Origin: Camillea tinctor
Lineage: Eukaryota > Ascomycota > Sordariomycetes > Xylariales > Xylariaceae
DNA length: 64,000 nucleotides
Assembly: GCA_022578605.1 (NCBI GenBank)
Contig: MU394057.1
Span: 248,001 to 312,000 of the forward strand
Direction: 5' to 3'
Position numbers and translations under genes: made by a program. The notes beneath the pieces are model-generated. The model was not told the origin of the DNA and searched no databases. It saw only the letters and a list, made by a program, of their open reading frames with translations. Within the stretch, counting starts at the first letter, position 1; each line of letters starts with the position of its first letter. This document shows positions 57,177-64,000 of the stretch, piece by piece.

Positions 57177-58778
57177 ATGTCTTCTACGTATGCTACTCCT
57201 CCCTGATACCATCCTTCCCGCCTCTAGAGAATTGTATTTCTTTTTTCTAGCCCGGTCTTGGATTGTTGCAGATTGTCGTGGTCCTCTCGGCTGGAAGGCA
57301 TTGTTCCCTCTAATACCCAGAGGGAACTTCGCAAGCCAGCTCGATCTCTCCAGAGCCTCTCCCTCTGTTCTCCAGGCTTGAAACATAGCTTGCAGGCTGA
57401 GAGATGTGTTGCTCGGGACGTTGGGGATGAAGGATCCCGTCCTTCTCTCTTAATTTCATCTGCCGCACACTCGAGGGCTTCACCACCGTACAGGAATGTC
57501 GGGGGTAGACCCGTCTTGAGCCATTGCGAGCAATTCCTCTTGGACTTTACTGTTCAAGACGTTGTCGGATGAGGGAAGTGCTTGGAAGGACCTTGTCGTG
57601 CTACCTCTTTGTGTGGTATGGTACTGTCGAGGCTCCTTTTATATAATAGCATCTCACCGATTAAATATATTCTTTCGAGTTAGCCACCGCTGAGAATGTC
57701 GCGTTGCAGTCGGCAATTCTCCAACCGGCGCTCTATCTTCATACATGCTATATGTATGATTGTGGACTACGTACTAATCCTAAGTTTCCCTCCAGTACCG
57801 TTCCCACCAAGGAGCAGATCCTCGTCCCCGAGACTCTCCTGAAGAAGCGCAAGAGCCAGGAGAAGGCTCGCGCTGAGAAGGCTGCCGAGATCGAGTCGCG
57901 CAAGAAGGTGAGCCCAATCCATCCTGTTATCAATTTACAAGACGATGTGATGCATAAAAACCCTTTGCGACTAGACCAAGGTCAATGCTGTTGCAAAATT
58001 AACCATCTTTCGGGTCTGATCGACGAAGAAATACACCAATGATATTTTTGCTTTCAGCTCTTGAATTGGTAGCTAACGGTATCATATAGGCCAACAAGGA
58101 GAAGCGTGCCGTCATCTTCAAGCGTGCTGAGAAGTACGTCAAGGAGTACCGTGATGCCGAGCGTGAGAAGATCCGCCTCCACCGCGTCGCCAAGCAAGAG
58201 GGCAGCTTCCACATCCCCGCTGAGGAGAAGTTGATCTTCGTCATCCGTATCAAGGGGTAAGACTTTTTCTCTACTCGTGCCTAATACCCCAGCGAGCAAT
58301 GACTTACCCAGAACATAGTATCAACAAGATTGCCCCCAAGCCCCGCAAGATCCTCCAGCTACTCCGTCTCCTCCAGATCAACAACGGTGTCTTCGTCAAG
58401 GTTACCAAGGCTACCGCTGAGATGATCAAGATCGTTGAGCCCTGGGTCGCCTACGGTTACCCCAACCTCAAGAGCGTCAAGGAGCTCATCTACAAGCGTG
58501 GATACGGCAAGGTCAACAAGCAGCGTATCCCCTTGACCGACAACGCCATCATTGAGGAGAGCCTTGGCAAGTACGGCATCATCTGTATCGAGGATCTCGT
58601 CCACGAGATCATCACCGTCGGCCCCAACTTCAAGCAGGCCTCCAACTTCCTATGGCCCTTCAAGCTCAGCAACCCCAACGGTGGCTTCCGCCCGAGAAAG
58701 TTCAAGCACTTCATCGAGGGTGGTGATCTTGGTAACCGGGAGGACAAGATCAACTCTCTGATCCGACAGATGAACTAA
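57177..58778 (+). CDS. RPL7: Large-subunit ribosomal protein uL30 (Rpl7)
   Basis: Four exons: 57177-57187, 57796-57907, 58090-58256, 58319-58778, joining in phase to 249 residues, the usual length. The first exon has only 11 nt (MSS plus two bases of the Thr codon) and is followed by a 608-bp intron. The sequence reads [74 protein letters not shown] and ends LIRQMN, all typical of eukaryotic uL30. It is part of the 60S subunit near 5S rRNA and ES7, and acts in early pre-60S assembly. The strongly biased, C-rich third codon positions fit very high expression. Intron 2 (57908-58089) contains a snoRNA candidate. A 9-bp perfect hairpin (57303-57311 with 57319-57327) lies in intron 1. Confidence 0.95.
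57941..58025 (+). ncRNA. C/D-box snoRNA candidate in uL30 intron 2 (snR39B-like)
   Basis: Within intron 2: a box C-like GTGATGC at 57947-57953 (consensus RUGAUGA, last base differs) and box D CTGA at 58016-58019. Directly before box D lies ACCATCTTTCGGGT (58002-58015), the exact complement of ACCCGAAAGATGGT, a conserved sequence of large-subunit rRNA that I know from memory. Flanks CGA (57943-57945) and TCG (58020-58022) can pair to close the terminal stem. The base five nucleotides upstream of box D (C58011) pairs with the G of ACCCG, predicting 2'-O-methylation there. This corresponds, as I recall, to yeast 25S G805, the target of snR39B. In yeast, RPL7 introns host the related snR39 and snR59. 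Box C' and D' are not clear. Confidence 0.75.
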
Positions 58779-59798
58779 GGTGGTGTTTGTTTTCCGGGGT
58801 CAAGGGTCTAGCATTTGGGGGTATTGCTTCTTTTTCATGGGTGATGGCGTTCATAAAAGCTTCGGGAGCTATTCATGAATTGAGACATTGATGATGATCA
58901 CGGTCCACCACTCCCCTTGCATGATGCCTCCTTGATCAATGTGCTTATAGCAAAAGAAAATAAGGTGATAGACCCAACCAGGATTGCAATACTACAATTA
59001 CTGGCTAGTACATGCTCCTTTCTTGTTTCTGGGCTTATACTTCGTAAAACCACATGAAAACATAAAAAATCGTAGCTGGATCTAGTAGGTTACACCATAT
59101 AATGATTGTCTGTAGAAAGCTCTACGAGATCCCGAGCCAAAAAGGGGGGAGATATAACTTTACTCAAGTGGACACCAAGAACACGGGGGATAAACGATAT
59201 AATCTATTTATTTGATTTCATGAAACCACATCTGAGTCGGGGTATGTTTCCCCGCCTATCCATCGTACGATGTATCATGTACTTTTTTTCGTCCCAGCCA
59301 ACCCAATTAGCAAGAGCTACATAACCTATAACCCTATACTAAATATGTACAAAACCGAATTGCATGAGAACCTTCTCTTTATTTTTATTTTTGGGGGCAT
59401 CCTGGAAACGACTAATTGGTATATATAAAGATATATTTATAAGTACGGTTTTTTTTTCGAACACACGGGTTATCTTTTACATGAGTAGGGTATCGATAAC
59501 AACCTCCTCCTCCTTAATTTATCCTGGCTTTTCTTCGACACAGGGTTTAATAAGAAAAGACTATGACTTAAGCTAACTCGCTCGCTCGCTGGGGCATAGT
59601 GGACTAGGGATTGGTGTGGGAAATTATACAAGGCAGGTATATATATACCCCTCCATTCATTCATTCTCTCTTCCTTCTTTAATTGGAAAAAGAGAAGAAA
59701 ATGTCTTAAGTTAGTAGCTCTGAGGGTGAGGGGAACTGGGGGAGACGGCGACGACCGAAATATATATATATATATATGAAAAAGAAGTGTTTTAGGGT
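58779..59798. other. Intergenic between convergent uL30 and ISA2 genes
   Basis: Two 3' flanks and no gene signal. TA repeats occur at 59638-59648 and 59760-59777 next to the ISA2 stop codon. Confidence 0.6.
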
Positions 59799-60854
59799 TT
59801 AAAACTTTATATCGAAACTCGTGCCGCAGCCGCAGCTGCTCGTCGCGAGCGGGTTGTCGACGATCTTGAACTGGCTCCCGATCAGCTCCATCGTGAAGTC
59901 CACCTTGCTGCCCTTCAGCAGCTCCAAGCTCGGCCCGTCGAGTATGACCTTGGGCATGCCGGCCGTGGACGCGAAAGGCTTCTGCGCTTCCCGTCCTGGC
60001 TCTTGGGGCGGCGGCTCTATGGGCGAGGTGGAGGGGTCGGCGTCGTCTTTTACGAACCCGAAGACGGTGTCGTCGGGGCTGAGCTGCGGTGCTGAGGGTG
60101 TGCTGCTGGTTGTGGTTGAGGGCGCTAGGGCGTCGGCGGTGGAGGACGGGCTGGGGCCGGGAGAGGGAGGCAGCGTCGTGAGGGACATCAGGTATTGGAA
60201 CCCGTGGCACCCGCCTGACTCGACTTGGATCCGCAGGGCGAGGTGCGGGTTCTCGTCCTTGGCCATGATTTGGGAGAGGCGCTGGGAGATGTTCGGGTTA
60301 GCGGGTAGCTCTCTTTCTCTCTCTTTTTCTTTCCCGATACACTCGGTTTGGGGGGAGTGATGCGCAATTCGCGCAAAGGATTTTACTATCTTTGCCCCCC
60401 TCCCCTCCCCCTGCCCCTCCCTCTATATAGGGAGTGCAGTTCGCCCACGGTGAGGAAGTCGGGGTGAAAAACAGAGGAAAGAATTACGTACTTTGGCTGC
60501 GCGCGGAGTGATCTCTAGCAGCATCACGTTCCCGTCCTCGTCTTTCTGCGGGTTGTGTATCACCTGCGTCTTCCTCCAGGTCCCGGTCGATGCGAAGCCC
60601 CTCCGCCTTTGGGGCGCTGCAAAGTATCCTGCCCGGGACGGTATGGCTATCGTCGTCATCGCCGGGCTAGCCGGACTTGAGGATTTCCGAGCTGCGGTCG
60701 TGGGAAGGTGGAAAGCCCGGGCTCGTGGTGGGAGGAGCACATCGAGAATGGAGGTAGTAGGGCATATGGGAGCAATGCTGTTGCTGCGCCGGGCGCACAG
60801 TTGCAGGAACAACTTTGCGGCCGATGTGGAGTTTGCGCAATGTAAGGGAGGCAT
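59799..60854 (-). CDS. ISA2: Mitochondrial iron-sulfur cluster assembly protein Isa2
   Basis: Two exons: 60492-60854 and 59799-60281 (GTACGT donor, CCCAG acceptor), 281 residues. The splice gives RAAK|RLSQIMAKDENPHLALRIQVESGGC, the expected A-type carrier start. The three conserved cysteines are present: Cys146 in GGCHGFQY, and Cys271 and Cys273 in SSCGCGTSFDIKF at the C-terminus. By family, Isa1/Isa2 with Iba57 make [4Fe-4S] clusters in the mitochondrial matrix for aconitase-like enzymes and for lipoate and biotin synthases. The Arg/Ser/Ala-rich N-terminal ~90 residues are a mitochondrial presequence plus a disordered part. Unusually, about 50-60 residues of Pro/Ser/Thr-rich sequence interrupt the domain after FQYLMSL, before DTVFGF and again before KPFASTAG. 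Strongly GC-rich. Confidence 0.9.
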
Positions 60855-62979
60855 CGTGCGGGTAGGGGCAGGTTGAGGATGAGGATGAGGTATTAGGTAG
60901 TGAGATGGGTAATCATGTAGGTTGTGTACTATAGTGGTAAAGGCTTTCCTTTAAAAGCTTACAAAAATATTTTGGGCCGGAAGTGAATCGGGGGAGAATG
61001 ATGTCAAAGCCGACCTTGAGTCGGAGTTAACAAAATCAGAAGGGTGGTGGGAAGTGGCAATATCCTAAAAGGGATACTACCTACCTGGGTGTCCAATGAG
61101 CTCACTAGAATTTCTAACCGCCATAAGAAAGGTGCTGTGCCCCTGCTAGATCTCTAATGCACGTGACCTCTCTTGCCGTTAACGATAACCTCCCTACCTG
61201 AAATTAGTAGCTATCAACTTACATGAAGAGATGATATTAAACTTCAATATACTAGGTAGATTTATAGTCTAGGTATGATAGTTTTTTAGTCTCTTTAACA
61301 CCTAGGTACGCTTAATACATATTAAAACAAGACTTGTTTTTTTTTTCATACTATCAACCCTTCATTCATCTACCAATGCTATGTAATTGATCCTGCAACT
61401 ATCTCCATACCTCTTTAGCTACTGGATAATAGACATAGCCTACTGCATAGATAGTACATCACCAAGCTTCCTCCCGCCGCCATTATGCTTGGATTATGGC
61501 CTATCATAGTCGAATCGGAGAAAGAAAAGAGCTAGATCTCTTACTTGCAGATACCACAGATCAAGCAATAAACTTCCTACGTGTAAAAGCCATTAGCAAC
61601 ACAAGTCAATTTACTGGTACTGACTTCAAGCTATGAAAAGAATACTAATACGCATAATGAAAGGGTCGAAACATTGTCTCGATAGTTTAACTCACTAGTC
61701 GACGGAGATCAATCAGGTATAAGAATTAGGTATTAAGTAAGGGATGTATGGGGGTCCATGGTTCGTTCATGTCTTATGAACGCTGATACATAACAAGATC
61801 GTTGGTCACCTTCTTGTATACTTTGAGCATTATGAATCCAATAATACACCATGTCGAAATAGCAAATAGCTAGTTCCAAGTTCAGTCAATCTCGCTAATC
61901 ATCAATTAAGCTTTTATGTTTCTCCATTTTAAGAAACATAAAAACTGCATCACGTACATTAACATCAATGAACCCGCCTTCGCTATGTTCACCGCCAGAA
62001 CCCTACTTAGACATGCCCCTTTTTTTTCTCCCCCTTCCGGCAATCCACGCCCCACAATGTTGACAGCGACCCAGGTATCTCAACGGTACCGATCTATTTA
62101 TTCATGACGACATGTTGCTAATCAGAAGAAATCCCCGGTTGGCTCCCGTCATTATCTACATATAGTGTGTACATTAATTAACCTAACCTAGTAGGTAAAA
62201 GTACTTAGTTGGGAATCCCGCATGCCTGAGCAGAAGGTGGTCCGGGTTCCGTTTTCAAAAGATCGGGACGGATCCCTTTCCCCCCTCCCCTATCCACTTC
62301 ACCCCTCCGCCCGGATTAATTGCTATTGGATTCTATATCGAGTAATTGCGAAACTCGATGTGCCGACGTCGCTGCATCTAGGGACCTAGATCTTAATATA
62401 TATAAACGAAACTAGACGCGGCTTCTTTACCCGCCTATCCTATCCCCTAAAGCCATCTCTCTCTATTTTACCGGTTATATAAATGCGACAAGGACCAAAA
62501 AAGGCTTCTCCCCCTCCCCTCTTCCGCGCTCGTTGCGGGTAGATTGACCATTTCCCCCTGTCCCTTTATCAGATTGCGCCGACGTTAGGCATTTCGTCCA
62601 ATTTCGTATGTCCTGTACGTGCGGGATGGCAATGCGGATGCAGAGGCATAAGGCGCAATCCGGGATGAAAAGAAATGAAAGACTGAAAAGGGGAGATAAT
62701 GATTTGTCATGGCGAGAAAATACAAAAGGAAGAGGGAGGGCCCTGTAATGAAGCTCTCTTGACACAGCGCCGATCAGGTTGTAGAAAAAAAAAGTCTTGT
62801 AGTTATTCGTTCTATAGCTCTCCTGAAAAATACTTTAAACTAAAGCAGAAATCAAAAAAGGGGGAAGCAATATCAAATCCTACATTCATTAAACTCACCA
62901 CGACTTATACCAACAGTGCAAACCACAACCAGTCCTCAAAAGCTTCAAAGAGAAAAAAAAAAAGAAGAAAACATTCAAA
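60855..62979. other. Divergent upstream region of ISA2 and the LPMO-like gene
   Basis: About 2.1 kb without recognised genes. AT-rich in 61.2-62.2 kb, with an ACCTAGGT palindrome at 61300-61307. Confidence 0.55.
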
Positions 62980-63916
62980 ATGCTCACCTCCCTCCTCCTC
63001 TTCCCGGCCCTCGCCGCCTGCCACGGGTTCATCTCCAGCCCACCAATGCGCACCCCCGGATCCTCGACAACCGCCGCATGCGGGCCGTCCATCGTCGGCG
63101 AGATAACGCGCGACAAAACCTCGCACGTGGAGGGACTTCCGGAGCTGGGGGCGCAAGACGCGGGCTTCGACGCGGCGGCCTGCAACGTGTGGCTGTGCAA
63201 GGGCCTGCAGTACGGCGACAACGCGGACCACGTGCAGGCGTGGGCGCCGGGGCAGGTCGTCAACCTGCAGGTCGAGCTCACGATCCCGCACGCCGGCGCC
63301 GCGAACGTGTCGCTGGTCGACGCGGCCAGGAACGAGATCATCGGCGCCCCGCTCGTGGCTTGGCCCAGCGGGTATGCCGACGAGAGGGCGTTTTATGCGG
63401 GCAGTACGCCTGCCGATCAGACGGATTTTAATGTCACGATTCCGGAGGATCTGGGGGATCGGTGCGCCGAGCCGGGGGCTTGTGTAAGTGGACTGAAATC
63501 TGCTTTCTATTCCTTATCTTATTTCATTTCATTTCAATTTTTTTTTTAGCAGCTCTTCGTTTCGGCACGGGCAAGTGTGTGCGTAGAATCTGCGGGTGTG
63601 GAAAGAGAAGGAATGCTGTGAGACTTGGTTGGTGTCTCAGGTATACATACATAACCTATATCCTACGTAGTCTGTACCTATGGCTGGGTCTTCTGGGTCT
63701 AGTGGATCCAGTTTGGACCGGGGATTCCGTGAGGCACATTTACACTACACTAAAAGCAACCGAAGGAATATGACCCTCTCCCCCTCCCCCCAAAACGACA
63801 GAGCACACTCCACTGACTATTCGTTATCTAACTAGGTCCTCCAATGGTGGTGGTACGGGACGGGTGCGAAGCAGACCTATGAATCTTGTGTCGACTTTAC
63901 GGTTACCGAGGCCTAA
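62980..63916 (+). CDS. Secreted LPMO-like protein (PF03067-type, AA10/AA16-like)
   Basis: Two exons, 62980-63483 and 63836-63916 (GTAAGT donor, ACTAG acceptor), 194 residues. A 14-residue signal peptide (MLTSLLLFPALAAC) leaves His15 as the mature N-terminus (HGFISSPPMRTPG). The second His of a copper brace is probably His104 in TIPHAGAANVSLVD, and a Phe in CVDFTV near the end fits the axial position. Cysteines in AACG, AACNVWLCKG, DRCAEPGAC and ESCVDF can form the usual disulfides. The splice rebuilds GAC|VLQWWWYGTG, which is characteristic of the group. By family it would be a copper-dependent oxidative polysaccharide-cleaving enzyme outside the cell, acting on chitin or cellulose. No binding module or GPI tail follows. 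The 352-bp intron is long for this genome. The gene is complete, ending just inside the window. Confidence 0.85.
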
Positions 63917-64000
63917 ATTAGCGGCGCGGGGAGAAGAGAAGAATCGGTGGTTGGTCAGGAACTGAGAAGGACTAAAAAAACCTTAAGGGGGAGAGTTCGA

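Noticed and set aside
57290..57385. Possible H/ACA snoRNA around the hairpin in uL30 intron 1
   Set aside because: An ACA follows a small stem, but no H box and no convincing second hairpin or guide pocket.

Overview
This window is nuclear DNA of a filamentous ascomycete. The evidence is short GT-AG introns with CTAAC/CTGAC-like branch points, intergenic spaces of 1-8 kb, pyrimidine-rich leaders, and an extremely AT-rich block that looks mutated by repeat-induced point mutation (RIP). The protein set (Gpi13, a Puf3-type Pumilio protein, a Ptc5-like phosphatase, Cog1, Rad26, uS11, uL30, Isa2, a GH18 enzyme, an LPMO-like secreted protein) suggests Pezizomycotina, probably Sordariomycetes. That placement is my judgement from protein style, not from a search.

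Layout. 1.4-4.6 kb: GPI ethanolamine-phosphate transferase 3 (minus). 5.1-7.6 kb: a short-chain dehydrogenase and a broken sulfatase (both minus). 9.4-9.9 kb: a small single-span membrane protein (minus). 10-17.6 kb: no protein gene; the last 4 kb is a pyrimidine-rich leader or promoter for a five-exon Pumilio gene (17.6-20.8 kb, plus). 24.5-31.1 kb: a mitochondrial PP2C phosphatase (minus), a peroxisomal enoyl-CoA isomerase (plus) and Cog1 (minus). 31.8-43.5 kb is accessory DNA: a Tc1/mariner transposase fragment, a three-exon secreted acidic protein, and a 3.5 kb AT-rich block (38.07-41.53 kb) bounded on both sides by a 40-bp imperfect inverted repeat. 43.6-45.2 kb: a disordered protein of unknown function (plus). 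47.8-48.9 kb: a secreted GH18 enzyme (minus). 51.5-55.0 kb: Rad26/CSB (plus). 55.8-58.8 kb: a head-to-head ribosomal protein pair, uS11 (minus) and uL30 (plus). Intron 2 of uL30 carries a C/D-box snoRNA candidate with a 14-nt match to large-subunit rRNA. 59.8-60.9 kb: Isa2 (minus). 63.0-63.9 kb: a secreted copper-LPMO-like protein (plus).

Most genes are unlinked housekeeping functions: GPI anchoring, Golgi tethering, translation, Fe-S assembly, transcription-coupled repair, beta-oxidation and mitochondrial phosphatase. I see no biosynthetic cluster. The strongest non-protein signals are the intronic snoRNA, the inverted repeat around the RIP-like block, an eight-copy ACCTAGGT palindrome in intergenic DNA, and GC-rich patches inside otherwise ordinary genes. 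I found no tRNA, rRNA or CRISPR array.
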